Of a stretch of DNA of 64,000 nucleotides, positions 24,456 through 42,930 are shown one piece after another. Both the position numbers and the translations under genes were made by a program. The stretch spans positions 3,909,899 through 3,973,898 of the forward strand of contig NC_087377.1 of assembly GCF_963675165.1 (NCBI RefSeq), given 5' to 3'. The DNA is from Halichondria panicea (lineage: Eukaryota > Porifera > Demospongiae > Suberitida > Halichondriidae). How positions within the stretch are numbered: position 1 is the first letter of the stretch; each line of letters starts with the position of its first letter. The notes below the pieces were generated by a model, which ran no database searches, was not told the DNA's origin, and was given only the letters and a program-made list of their open reading frames with translations.

Positions 24456-25425
24456 ACTAAAATGCTTTCTGTCATTTTAATACTTAATTAATTGTACGTC
24501 AGATGTAGCTATAGGCCACAAAGCATAATTACACTGAAGTGGTGGACTGTCAATAAAAAATGATTACCGTATATTTTGCGGGTGACCAGCCTTTTATTAG
24601 GTGAAAATTAACCTGTGAATAAACCAAATCAACAGACAATTTGACCATTTGCGTTCTGTATTATAACTAGTGCATCTTGGCAAGGAGTATTCAGTTTAGA
24701 TTTGTTTTGCGATTTTTGCTCCGAGTGATCAACCTCGCAATTTTTAGGTTTAATAAAACATTTATAATTATTATGCATTATCTGATCAACCATACATACA
24801 GCCAATTAATGGCATTCGCTCTCATTTAACTGTACTAAAATTGTATTATGCAACTGTACTTCAAGCACTGACACAGTAAGTGTACATTAAGTTGTTAGTT
24901 GAATTAACTAATACTTGTGATTCATCATTCAGAAGTGCAGCTTGCAATCGAAGCTATAATTATATAGGTACCGTACGTCCTAATTATAGCACCAGCCTCG
25001 GTTTGGACGCCCTCTTTTGTAACGCCTATAATTATACCACCACCATATAAATCTAGAAAAAAATTAATAATCATCTTTTACAGGTTCTATAATTAGAACG
25101 ATTACGATAGCTTTTTTCTAAGCTTAAACCAATTTATAGCTTGAACAGCTTTGTAATTATACTTATAGCTATAAATTATTATATCCAATGCGTGCGCATG
25201 CTGGTTCATTCGAATGATATAAATAAAATGCTCTCGGTTGAGTGCTATAATTATAAAATTATTATGCTCGTGCATTATGCATCATTGCAGATTTACTTAA
25301 TTCTTTTGCTGATATAAAATCAATATTATACATGTATTTATATACATTTATATTACTGCCGTTTGCATGCATGACTGTGCGTACACCTGTGCGCACATAA
25401 TGCATGGTTTGTTTGCATGCGTGAC
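24456..25425. other. Spacer DD5-DD6, no gene seen
   Basis: 24568-24760 looks like a diverged member of the repeat at 2695-2885 (TTGCGTTCTG, TCTTGGCAAGGA). The rest is AT-rich with TATAATTATA runs and no supported open frame. Confidence 0.5.
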
Positions 25426-25510
25426 AGGCCCACACATTCCTTTAAAGGGGTGTCATTGTGTGGCAGAATAAACACTTCATAGCTCTATATAGCTTTTATA
25501 GAGAAGTCTA
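25426..25510 (+). promoter_or_regulatory. Upstream module of DD6, variant
   Basis: GCCCACACATTCCTTTAAAG, GGTGTCATTGTGTGGCAGAA and AATAAACAC; the same order is found upstream of DD7 (31165-31220). It is a diverged form of the CACTTCCTTG module. Confidence 0.35.
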
Positions 25511-25512
25511 AA

Positions 25513-28500
25513 ATGGCTAGCTATCAGCAGGGCGTAACAAGAGCTCTCGGCAATGATCAGAAAGGTTGGTACATTTAAATTATAGTTGATCTCTATATTT
25601 CCAATAATTATTACAGCTGAGTAAATTTTTCCACACAGGGAAGCCACATTCGAAGTCGAGGCCTCTGCTGATTGATTTGTTGAAGGAACTCAAGTCTGTC
25701 GTTAATAACTGGCAACTGCTTATGATCAACATGGGAGTGGAAAAGTTTGAAAATGATAAGATAGAGAAGAATTTCCAAAATGATACTGATCGACAAAAAC
25801 AGGAGGCCTTTGACAAGTGGTTGAGGATGAAACCTGATGCTTGCTGGAAGGATGTTATTGATGCTCTGTATGAAATTGAAGAGATCACTCTAGCTAGTAT
25901 ACTTACTAGGAAGTATGCCTGGGAAGATCCAAGGGTATGTATACATGCATGTGTACATTCACTCATGGCTTGTCAAATTATACATACAACTGTATTATAC
26001 ATGCATTAATTCGTTGCATGCATGCAGGTATCTGTGACATGGACCTTCTTAAGTACCTCTAAGTTTGCTTGTATCACTGCCAAGAGAGTTGGTGATATAC
26101 CGTGTCGAAGATTTCTTCCTACACTTAATCCTGGACTAGATTACTACACTTTAGAAGATGGATCAGTACGACCAATTAATGAAAGGTTTATAGCTGGGTA
26201 GAGTATTGCACTGCATCTGCATGTATATACCCCCATGCACACATATACCCACACACACAGATCAGCTGTTGAAAGAACAGCATATTTCTCGCATCTCTTA
26301 CTGACCAAACCACGTCCTCACAGCCTGAAAGATTTCTTCAGGAGCATTGAAGATAGCAGCAGTAAGGGCGACTTCAGAGTAGGATTAGAAGCAAGGTATA
26401 TATAACATATATTAAGTGCCCATTGTAATGCATTTTCAAAAAATTTCACAGGTTTGGGTCTTTATACTTAAAAATGAAGCCAGAAAATGTACTTCCCGCT
26501 AACTCAACGAACCAGAGTTGGAGGCGATCTCAATTGCTTCGATACAGGTCTTTCAACACCCAGTAAGATGCGATAGTGTTGTTTGGTATCGTTATTTTAT
26601 GCTTAAGGTACCTTAACCAGAGTGGAAGAAGCTGATGTTAAGCGACTATTCATTGACAAGGAAGTACTCGGGAAAAAGCTCACTAGAATAACCTTGACTT
26701 TTGTAGTGGAAGGCCAAGATGAAGGAAGATACTCAGCTCATATTACATCAAATGAAGATGATTTTCGAGTGGATGCTGTATACAGAGAAACACAGATTAA
26801 AAATAAAGCAAAATTAGACATTGCTTTACCAGGACGGTAAGTATCAACAAATGCACTACCTGTATGATTTCAGTTTTCACTGTGTTTTTTTCCCTTAGGA
26901 AGTATGACCTGAGAGTATCAGATGGTACTGAATGTATCTTGTGTGAACATAAGAACAGTATACCATATCAGATTGCCAAAACCACTGCACAATATTTGTA
27001 CAGACTGTAAGTTGCGTAGAAAAACGTTGGTCATCTTATTATTAATTGACACAGTCTCGATGGAAGACTTCGTGTCATTCTCCGTGGATCATCTCCAAAT
27101 AATGAGAGCACTTGGAAAGTCAAGCACATTCGACAACGTGTGCAAAGGCAGTACAAATGGAAACCAGAGAAAAAGTAAGTGGTTTTAGGTGCATGCATGT
27201 ACCTACCATATCTCTATATACCCCTAACGTCCCCTATAACCCTAACCCTCTATATACATCTAACCCCTAAACCTCAGCGTATAGGGAAATGAAAGTGAGA
27301 AAGATTTGTCATGAATAATTCTTACCCTTCTACTATATTCCCGCGTAACCATATCCCCTAACCCCCCTAACACTGTCATTTTATAAAACCGTTCATGTAC
27401 ACTCATGCACACACTCAGGTGGAGTTTGGCCCGGTACGATGTCGACGTCTTTGAGTATGACAATAATCAGGATGTTGTCGACACTGCCCCACTGAAAGGA
27501 GTGGATATTGCGTTTGACTACTCAAGAAAAGAAGTTGAGGTTTGTTGTGTATGCCTTCTTATGATTATCTTTGAGTTACTATAAAGTAGCTATATGCATG
27601 CAAAGCTCATCCCATAACTCATGATCTCGATGTGTACATATATAGCATTTGTACAATATACCTGCATGACTGTATGTACAATAGGTTATTGATCCTATTA
27701 TAGCACTTGCATAATACAATGGTTGTATACTGTAATATAACCTCTGAGTAACAGACAAGTTGGTGCAGGAAGTTTTGTCTGTTATTTGGAGGTGTCCTTT
27801 TGTTGGAAGGTTTTACTTACTTCGTTTTTAAAACAGACCGAGGCTAGTATAATTTTATTATGTCTATATTTAGGAGCCCATGCATGCAGTTGCTGGGGAT
27901 ATGTTGCTGCAAGTGAATGAATAAGCCTATATTTAACATATTCCATGTCAACATAAAGGTGGTGGGTTTGTGGTGATTAATAAAACCGGCAGTAAACAAT
28001 TGTTATAGTGGGTAATCGGTTAGGGAGAGAAAAGGCCAACGGTTTCCGGTTGTAAGGTTAGGAATTTTGTCACAACATCGATTGGCTATCTTATGAAAGG
28101 TTCAATATCTACACATCCTTCGCAGTGCTCACTTTTTAGTGCTTTTGGTTAGGGAGAGATTTGAAGAAGATCTTACGGCTAAGGTCCAAAAATTACACGG
28201 AGTAAAGCTGTCTAACTTTTGATAGAAAAATTTGTAGAAATAATTTAGTTCCGGAGATAATTGATTAAATACAATCACCCACATTCAGGGGCGTTTCTAG
28301 AGATTGAAGCAGGAGGGTGCTCAAGAGTACAGAAAAAATGGGGCGCACATAGCGAGCGCAATTTTACGCCCCCGCATTTATTTCAGCGCATCTTTCATAC
28401 ATCCAGCTCCTCCCCCATGCAGCCTTGCAGCAAAAAAGTACAGCACACTGCCCAAGAAAAGAGCGGCTCCTACTATTCTCTTCTAGAGCTTCTCTCTTCC

Positions 28501-29982
28501 ATTCTAGTTCTGTTACTATGATACTAGACAAAGCATCTAGCTACAGTAATTTTTATGTTATTACATGTGTATATTCTTGTAAATGACAATACAATGTATA
28601 ATGTTGTAGTTTGTAGCCCAGAGCAATCTATAGTACCGGTACTATAGCTCATAGTTTCCTGCTAAATACACTCAAATGGGATCTAATACATGCATAGCGT
28701 GATAATAAGACATAATTATGAGTCAGTCATCTTGTAGGATCTCCATGCACTACTTCTCCTGGGGTACATCCTATAGCAAACTGGTCAATCACTGCAATGG
28801 GGGTGTCCAGTCATTCTAGTGTTAGTCATTGCTTCTCAGTATCTCTCAGTGGAGCAAGAGGTGACTGGGAGAGTGCAGAGGATCTTGATCAGCTATTATG
28901 CATTACATAACAACAAGAGTATACGTAGAGGAGAGTAGGCATACTGTACATCAGATGTATGCGGAGAGTAACGTGACTTCCTGTATCTGTCACAAGCTTG
29001 GAATTTGCACACTGACCAATCCAAGTTTGGGTGATGTCATCTATCAAGAAAGTAGATTACATCACCCACACTACTCTTGATTAGAATGGCAATACTGATT
29101 GCGCATGCTCAATTGGGCGTGGTCATGACTTGTAATCGAGATAGAGCTGTGCACAGTTAGCTAGCTAGCTACTGAGTGATAGGATTAGTTTCATGGTTGT
29201 CTGGGAAGACAGGGGGGTGCTCAAGCCCCCAAAGAGCCCCCCATTGTACACGCCACTGCACATTTTCACGTAAAATTATTTCCCACTGTACAATAACAAC
29301 TTTTGGGGAAATATTTTTGGGAAATATTTTTGGATATTGTAGCTAATTTTATTCCTATGATTTTTATTCCTATGATTATACAATGGTATCAGCTCAATTT
29401 CTTAGAAATGTTCCAATCTCACCTATTCTATATAATAGCTACATGTATAGACTAGATGCACTGTAGGTAGAGAGTAGACTACCACAAATAATTATGTGAG
29501 TATAGTTGTCTTCATAATAAAGATTGTGCTAATACCATTGTGTATATATAGGTGAATGAATCAGGGAAAGTGCATGTTACTGTTTCTGAGAAGTGTTGCT
29601 AACATAATAGTACTGATAGCTACGTGCACAATGACACAGTACGTATTAGGCAAATGCTATTCAACACTCTCACTCTTGTCTACTCTTGCTGTATATGATA
29701 ATAATTATCATACATGACTCACTATTGCACGCATACTGCTGTATGAAACTTTAACTCTCCCGACAGCTTTGGGGTCAAAAGATATTCCCAAAAAACGTTA
29801 GCGGTACCAGGCCTTCACGAGACAAGTACTACTACATGGAAGGGATTGAGGGAGTGCGACTGCCTGGGGGGGAACTCAGGGAGCCGTACAATTGGACCAC
29901 TGAGGAACTGTTGAGAGATTTCGAGGAGTTTCTGGGAGATGCTTTCAAGATTGCTCACATCCTCGATGGGTCACCTTACTGA
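25513..29982 (+). CDS. DD6: Death-domain protein, intact (510 aa)
   Basis: Exons: 25513-25564, 25639-25934, 26028-26185, 26261-26395, 26452-26562, 26621-26836, 26899-27006, 27055-27174, 27419-27539, 29767-29982; 511 codons, no internal stop. Leader M-A-S-Y-Q-Q-G-V-T-R-A. The Death domain has an extra N (V-V-N-N-W-Q-L-L) and the core D-A-C-W-K-D-V-I-D-A-L-Y. It is among the more divergent intact copies in the unknown region: exon 3 T-W-T-F-L-S-T-S, exon 6 K-R-L-F-I-D-K-E-V-L, exon 7 lacking one codon, exon 9 P-L-K-G-V-D-I-A-F. Exon 10 nevertheless returns to the family consensus. Intron 9 is 2.2 kb with an hAT-like element, and intron 8 holds CCCTAA-rich sequence. Confidence 0.85.
27210..27375. 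repeat. Degenerate CCCTAA-rich tract in DD6 intron 8
   Basis: Repeated CCCCTAAC, CCCTAACCC and CCCCTAAAC words at 27221-27275 and 27353-27371 resemble interstitial telomere-like sequence, but are irregular and interrupted. Confidence 0.4.
28286..29258. mobile_element. hAT-like non-autonomous element in DD6 intron 9
   Basis: Starts CAGGGGCGTTTCTAG and ends ACACGCCACTG, the CAGNGGCG-type ends common in hAT elements; CACATT lies directly outside both ends. Internal GGGTGCTCAAG words occur near both ends (28315 and 29216). The open frames at 28261-28521 and 28304-28486 lie inside and show no transposase motif. Confidence 0.6.
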
Positions 29983-31107
29983 ACTAAAGCATATCAATTA
30001 ACATTAATTTTATTATTAAATAGCGTGGTTTTATACTAAGATAAAAATTATGGTATTTATTATAATTATGCAGCTATAGATTTACTTCACTGCCACTGTA
30101 TTTCATTTAGTACGTTCTATATGACGTTCCTGAGACTGAGGCATAATTATGTTTTTACTTGTTTTAAGAGAGTATACATTTTTGGTGCATGCTATAGGTA
30201 GAGTGAACTTGGGTGACTGATTTGTTGGGATGAGTGGAAAATTTAAATTTGTAGTCAACATGTGCCAAAATCCAGCCCCCCCCCCTCCCCCTAGCAGCTA
30301 TACATGTATTGTAGCAGCTCTATATCACATCTGGACTCCAGCTATAAAGATATCATAGCTTATCAAAATCAAAACAGAAGGTATCGACATCTTATTGAGA
30401 TTATTCTGGAGCTAGAGAAGGATCCCTATATAGCTAACCAAGTTTGTAGAACTGGTGAGTGATTCACAACTGATTAATTTATGCAGTATTTGTGAATTTA
30501 TTTTTTTTAGAGATGTTACAACAAGAGGAGAAACCAAACTGTCTATAAAATCATTCGATTTTAAGCGAGTGTAATCTATTTCCGTTTTTTCCTAGAACTA
30601 GGCCTTGATAAATTATGCTCGGAATAATTTTAGTCTCTAAAGAATAATTGGGGCAACAATGTCCATTTTTGGTAAAGATCATTACTTTAAATTTTGCTAA
30701 CGACCTTCTCATGGCAAAAAATGGCTGAAGATGAATATTCAGTATAATTAAGTGCTCCTGATATTAGAGTCAGCAAGACTAATCATAATTTTATTAATTA
30801 TGGCTTGTGTCAGTTGAGTGCAGGTTTATGCCTACGTTTTAATTTGGAATTTTTATAATAGGCACATATACAAAAGAATAAAAAAAAACCAAGAATTGAA
30901 GAATAGAATAATGGATGAAAAAAGCATCAGGGCCTATAGCCAGAACTACACAGCTAGAGTTAACTGCACACATTATACTGCATGGGCTCAATTAATCTAT
31001 AGATAGAGTACAGTACATAGTGGAGCAATTGCAGAATCAGTGAACCTTGCAAAGCTGAGCTAGAGTCCCTTGTTTGCAATTGTGCCTGACAAAGTAAAGT
31101 GCTGAGT
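29983..31107. other. Spacer DD6-DD7, 5' part duplicated after DD7
   Basis: 29983-30480 is closely matched by 37373-37860 (AGCATATCAATTAACATT, GTACGTTCTATATGACGTTC, a poly-C tract). Apart from the exon relic at 30330-30547 nothing codes; 30818-31006 is an open frame without support. Confidence 0.6.
30330..30547 (+). pseudogene. Two-exon coding relic downstream of DD6
   Basis: An open segment to 30454 reads S-H-L-D-S-S-Y-K-D, then R-Y-R-H-L-I-E-I-I-L-E-L, E-K-D-P-Y-I-A-N-Q-V-C-R, ends in a GTGAGT donor in phase 1, and is followed by TTTTTTTTAG and an in-phase exon (30511-30547: E-M-L-Q-Q-E-E-K-P-N-C-L, stop). The duplicate at 37660-37975 retains the same frame through Y-K-D-S and H-L-I-E-I-I-L-E-L but is then shifted. 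The helix-like segment could be part of a Death-fold or coiled coil; no start or upstream exon found. Confidence 0.35.
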
Positions 31108-31241
31108 CAGCAATGAGCCCCACCCACCATAGTCATTGTGCAGGCACAAACACATGCATGCAGAGAGTCTGCCCACTTTCCTTTAAAGGGTGTCATTGTT
31201 TCTGTTGTGGCAGAATAAAGTTTTTATAGAGAGAGTCTAAA
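31108..31241 (+). promoter_or_regulatory. Upstream module of DD7
   Basis: GAGCCCCACCCACC at 31112, GGCACAAACACATG, then TTTCCTTTAAAGGGTGTCAT and GTGGCAGAATAAAG before the start codon; the second half matches DD6 closely. Confidence 0.4.
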
Positions 31242-37372
<6,131 letters not shown>

Positions 37373-38605
37373 ACTAAAGCGTATCAATTAACATTTATTA
37401 TTAAATAGCGTGGTATTATGCAGCTATAGATTTACTTCACTGCCACTGCATTTCATTTAGTACGTTCTATGACGTTCCTGAGAGGCATATGATTTTACTT
37501 GTTTTTATTGTCTAAAAGAGTATGTACTTTTGGTGCATGCTATAGGTAGTAACGTTGGGTAACTGATTTGTTGGGATGAGTGGAGTGAGATGAGTGGAGA
37601 AATTAAAATGTGTATTCAACAGGTGCACAAATCCAGCCCCCCCCCTCCTAGCAGCTATACATGTATTGTAGCAGCTCTATATATATCACATCTAGACTCC
37701 AGCTATAAAGATAGCTTATCAAAATCAAAACAGAAGAGGTATGGACATCTTATTGAGATTATTCTGGAGCTACAAGAAGGATCTCCATAATTATATAGCT
37801 GACCAAGTTTGTAGAATTGGTGAGTGATTCACAACTGATTAATTTATGCTGTATTTGTGAATTCACTCAAAAAATGTTGTAGTAATCAGTGAGATGTTAC
37901 AACAAGAGGAAAAACCAGCTGGTAACTTAGTACAATCCTCCCCTGCACAAGTACACCCGTCCCACCCCTTCAATGTAAGCAGCTAATGTAGGGTGAAAGA
38001 ATACTGGCTTGACTTCACAACGATTCTCATATTTTAATAAAATCTTCAGGTATAGGTTTTCTTGAACTGCTTCGCGAAGCTACACACATCAATTAACTGC
38101 TAGAGAGCACTATATATTACATGTTTCTCAAATTTTAGATGACGATGCAGTGTGTGTATTTCAAGACATATAATTGGTTCTTGTTGGAGATGCAAGCAAA
38201 ATGATGACGATTATCAGCTTTATAACTATTGCATTCCTATATACTGTGCTCGATAACTACGCTGCCAATGTAATGGTGGGCGGAAAGTCTATCTCTCTGC
38301 GCTTATGAGACTCAGCATATCAATCAAGAAGATTATTCGACTTCGACCATTTTCATATCCATTTCGCTTGTAGGTCCAGCCTCTTTTGAGATAGTTTGAG
38401 CAAAATGGTATCCTGAAATTAAATATTATTGCCCCAATATACCCCCATTCTTATTGTGGGAAATAAACTCGATCTGAGAGATGGCCTATAATTTAGCTAT
38501 GGCCTTAATTATTTCATCAGGAGATGGCCTGTATACATAATTATACAGACTACCGGTATTATGGAATAGAAAGTATTGAAATTAATGTGCTGTAGTAATA
38601 CTATA

Positions 38606-38815
38606 TACCGTATAGCGAGTAATTTTCGGGGGACAAAATATTCGTGGTTCAGCAATATTGAGACATTTCGTGGGTAATATTTTCATGGTTGGTGCTTGCA
38701 CTGCAGGTAAAGGTAGGCAAGGTCGCTTCATTCGTGGGTAAAATATTCGTGGTCAGACCTCGAACCACGAAAACCACGAATATTTTGCCTCACGAAAATT
38801 ACACGCTATACGGTA
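38606..38815. mobile_element. MITE, TACCGTATAGCGGGTA family
   Basis: Left TACCGTATAGCGAGTAATTT, right AAATTACACGCTATACGGTA, with internal short repeats of TTCGTGGTT and TTCGTGGGTAA. Confidence 0.75.
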
Positions 38816-38857
38816 TCCATGCAATGAATTTATGGTATGCACTTATCTATCTGTGGG

Positions 38858-38912
38858 TATCAACCCTCAATTAAATGCATGGGTGATCCATGCATTTAAT
38901 TGAGGGTTGATA
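38858..38912. repeat. Perfect 24 bp stem-loop upstream of DD8
   Basis: TATCAACCCTCAATTAAATG and four further bases pair exactly with 38889-38912 around a 7-base loop (GGTGATC). It ends 60 bases before the DD8 start codon. Confidence 0.85.
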
Positions 38913-38972
38913 TCAGTATTTCTATGTAACAAAGTCAGTATCATTCAAGCTTTAGTTGCTCCTATAGACTAA

Positions 38973-41416
38973 ATGGCTAGCAGTCAAGGAAACTGTAGAG
39001 CTGGCAATGATCATAATGGTTGGTAAATAGATGTTTAGATAGCCTGCATGTCGCTTCTAGCTCTGTTAGCAAAATGAATACTTTTGTTACACACAGGGAA
39101 GCCACATATGAAGTCAAAACCTGTGTTGACAGATCTGTTGCAGGATCTTGAGTCCTTCGTTAACTGGAAACTGCTCATAGAGAAGCTTAAAAGCATAGAA
39201 GGAAATTTCCAGTACAATATTGATCGACAAAAACAGGAGGCCTTTGACAAGTGGTTGAAGAGGAAACCTGATGCTAGGATGTCATTGATGCTCTGTATGA
39301 AATGAAGGAGATCACTCTAGCTAGTAGTCTTGCTAAGAAGTACGCATGGAAAGATCCAAGGGTACGAAAAAATTTAACTGCCACCTAACTTAATATAGAT
39401 TAGTCTGATTCTACATTACTGCATAATATAGAATCTATATACACATGCATGTATTATGCTCTTGTCCTGTACGCAGGTTTTCGTAGACCGGGGCTTATTA
39501 AGTGCCTCAAACGTTGCTCACATCACTCCCACGAGAATAGGTGATATACCACATCGGAGATTTCTTCTCAACTTGCTCCTGGACTAGAATACTACACCTT
39601 AGAAGATGAATCAGTACAACCAATGAATAAAAGGTAAGTTATTAGTCCATGATAAAGTATTGCATTGCAATCTATACACCCCCACACATGCACACATGCA
39701 GATCAGCAGCAGCCAGGACAAAGAAATTGTCACCTCTCTTACAGACTGATCAACGCCCCTACAGTCTGGATGATTTTTTTAAGAGCATTGAAAATAGTAA
39801 CAGTAAGGGCGACTTCAAAGTTGGACTTGAAGCAAGGTAAAGGTGCCATTGTAACACTGATCCAAGCAGAAGGAAACTTTCCACAGGTTTGGACATTTGT
39901 ACTGGAGACTTGAACCAACATATGTACTTCCCGCTAATTCAACTAGCCAGGAATGGATCAAATCCAAGTTGCTCAAAAACGGGCATTTATCTCTGAGTAA
40001 GATAAAATGGCATGTAACTTTTTGTTATGATCACTTTACCCAGAGTGGAAGAAGCTGATGTTGAGCAATTGTTTGTGGAGAGAGAACAGCTTGGGAAAGA
40101 GGTCACTAAAATATCTGTGACGTTTGTAGTAGATGGTCAAGATAACGAGATCTATTCAGCTGCCATTTCTGCTAATGAAAAGGGTAACGAGTTTTGCCTG
40201 GATGCTGTGTACAGAAAACAACCGGTTGAAAAGAGAGCAAGATTAAGCATTGCTTTACCAGGACAGTAAGTATATTTATCACATTAACACCGAGTGTCCA
40301 TTTTCTCTCCTCTTTCTTCTCTTTAGGAAGTATGACTTGAGAATATCTGACTGTTCCGAGTCTATCTTGTCGACAGAGCACCAAAACAGTAATCCATATC
40401 AGATGGCCCGAACCATTTCTAAGGCATTGTGCAGACTGTGAGTTGCATGATGTTCTGTTCATGCATAAATGAATAACTATCCGCAGTCCTGATAGAAGAC
40501 TTTGTGTCATTCTCCGTGGATCATTACCAAATAATGAGAGCACTTGGAAAGTCAAGTACATTCGACAGCGTGTGCAAAGACAGTACGAATGGAAACCAGA
40601 GAAAAAGTATGTCCAGTAAAAAAAATACTAGATACTACTAAAAAAAAAAGTATGTCCAGAGTTCTTATTTTTTGCTATATACTGTGTACATTGTTTTTCT
40701 ATGTGTTGATGTATACAAACTATGCAGGTGGTCTAAAGTCCATATAATTTTGTGTGTGTTCTTTGTTATGCTGTGTGATACCAAGGGTGTATACAGAGTA
40801 TTCTCTGTATACGCCCTTGGTGATACCATGCATTTTTACTTTTTATGTGTTCATCAATGGATGTGACAGGTGGATTTTGGCCTGGTACGATGTTGATGAG
40901 TTTGACTATGAACAAAATCAGGCTGTTGTCGACAGTGCCCCACTGAATAAAGGAATGGACATATTGGAGTTTGACTACTCAAGAAAAGAAGTCGAGGTGT
41001 GTCAAGAATGTGTGTGCACTTGGTATAGTGTAAATAATTTATATACTGGTAAGCAAATAAGATACAATAACCTATTGATGTGTAACCATGTATATATACA
41101 GTAAGTCCTGATCGTATTAGTATAGACATGTAATTACAACAGTTATAACATTATTCATGACTGCTACAAAACTAATACCCGCAGTATTTTAACTTTACAG
41201 CTTTGGGGTCAAAAGATATACCCAAGTAATGTTAGTGACACTCACCCCTCACGAGACAAGTACTACTACATGGAAGGGATTGAGGGAGTGCGACTGCCTG
41301 GGGAGGAACTCAGGGAGCCGTACAATTGGACCACTGAGGAACTGTTGAGAGATTTCGAGGAGTTTCTTGGAGATGCATTCAAGATTGCTCACATCCTTGA
41401 TGGGTCACCTTACTGA
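38973..41416 (+). pseudogene. DD8: Death-domain copy, 5' half broken
   Basis: Exons: 38973-39018, 39097-39361, 39477-39633, 39702-39836, 39887-39996, 40044-40265, 40327-40437, 40487-40606, 40870-40996, 41201-41416. The Death-domain exon lacks an in-frame block that would hold M-I-N-L-G-V-x-K-F-E, and then loses seven bases at about 39275 (GATGCTAGGATG against GATGCTTGCTGGAAGGATG), removing the C-W core. Exon 3 lacks one C near 39566, and exon 5 lacks one A in an A-run near 39979. By contrast exons 6 to 10 are open throughout. Intron 8 has a local duplication around AAAAAGTATGTCCAG and a palindrome at 40776-40830. A Death-domain-less product from the 3' half is conceivable but no alternative start was identified. 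Confidence 0.75.
40776..40830. repeat. Minimal palindrome of the GGGTGTATA MITE family
   Basis: GATACCAAGGGTGTATACAG and its complement CTGTATACGCCCTTGGTGATACC abut with a central AGTATTCT; only the MITE ends are left, in intron 8 of DD8. Confidence 0.65.
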
Positions 41417-41473
41417 ACTGATGTCATATAAAGTGCATGGTGATGAACTATAGTCAGTGCTATAGTCAGTATA

Positions 41474-42203
41474 CTGTAAAAACAAAACTGGTGATGTTCA
41501 CCAACAGGTTACTTTTTTAATGGGCCACATGTCAGCTACCAGATCCCGCAACACGTTGATCAGAAAATTTTTTGCCACAACACATACACACATTGGATTT
41601 GTATGCTATTATTGTACATGTAGGCCCTCTTAACCATCCTTCAACTGCTATAAACTTTGTTTGGGCTGTATGGTTCTTTATAATGGTCGTTGTCAAGGCA
41701 TTTTCACAAATTTCAGTACTGTACTAATTTGTAGCATATTGTGCATCTCTTACATTTTCAGTGGTGTACGTCGGACTGACTTGAAGTAAGTACTAAAGGA
41801 CTCTACTTAGAAGATGACCTATTGCTATTGGCTAACGCTCACAATCCCCTGTTAAAGGGCAGGAGGCTGTGAGAGTTGTCAGTGAATGCTCAATCTACAC
41901 TTGTCAGATCGATACTGCTAATTTTTGATGAACAAGTTGTTATTGGACATTAACAAGAACTGACAGTGTCCTTCACCAATAATATGGTATTAATACACAA
42001 TATAATGGTGATAATCACCATTATATTGTGTATCACTGTTACAATTCACCAACAAAATGTTATATAAAATGGTGATGATCACCATTTATTTAGGTAGTGA
42101 AAAAAGAGCAATGGTGACAATTTCAGTCTTTTACACTGGTGAAGTAGAAAAATGGTGAAGCTCACCACTCAAATTGGTGACCTTCACCGGGGTGTTTTTA
42201 CTT
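41474..42203. mobile_element. Inverted-repeat element rich in GGTGA/TCACC
   Basis: Left end CTGTAAAAACAAAACTGGTG, right end CCGGGGTGTTTTTAC are inverted. GGTGATGTTCACC, GGTGATGATCACC, GGTGAAGCTCACC and GGTGACCTTCACC palindromes recur, with a 39-base palindrome at about 41994-42032 centred on GTGATAATCAC. Confidence 0.6.
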
Positions 42204-42930
42204 ATAGAGCTTAAATAATACCATTATAATTATACCATATTATAATAGTCAGTTCTGTATAGTGATCTATAGTGATGTGCGCAGAATCAAGTGGCTATTC
42301 ATTTTCAATCCCCATTCAAATCGTAGAGTGTCAGTAGCTAGAGCTTTCATTATGTTGCTAAAAATGCATATCGTAAGATGTTATCATGCACTGTTAAATT
42401 TACAATGACGTAAGATTTCATATAGCAGGTATGCATTTATGGAGCTACATGTGCATATCAGAGAGGTTTTTGGATCATAGCCGGACAGGATCTAGGTAAC
42501 CTTTACTGTAGCTAAATCTCTGCATGTAACATTAGCCATGGGCCTAGTTGTCGACGTAGCATTATTCTAGAGACAAATTGGCCTGGAAACAAGGTATGAT
42601 ACAGTCATGCAATAATACTGAATGTGATATAATATATGCAGGAGAGTGTATACAGTGCACATGCATGCATATAGAAATATAAAACGTATTTTTTTAGCCA
42701 TTGCACATGATACACATTATAGCAGATTATTTTTAATTTTTCGTGTATTATATTTCGTATACGAAAATTAAAACTACGAAATTATTCTACCGCATTAGTT
42801 ACTATCCTGAGCTGTACAAAATTAATTATTGAAATATTTAAATGCCTTTTGGGTATAGTTCATACGAAAATGCATGTACACCAACAAAAATTATCCGCTA
42901 TATATGGTATAGGTAAATGATAGTGTTGGA

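Larger units (their letters stand above)
37373..38972. other. Spacer DD7-DD8 with duplicated exon relic and MITE
   Basis: 37373-37860 duplicates the DD6 3' flank, including the exon-like H-L-I-E-I-I-L-E-L segment and a second one (L-V-Q-S-S-P-A-Q-V-H-P-S-H-P-F-N) ending in a GTAAGC donor near 37975. 38606-38815 is a MITE of the TACCGTATAGCGGGTA family and 38858-38912 a perfect hairpin. No gene called. Confidence 0.55.

Noticed and set aside
27210-27375. True chromosome-end telomere
   Set aside because: The CCCTAA words are irregular and lie inside an intron with the gene continuing on both sides.
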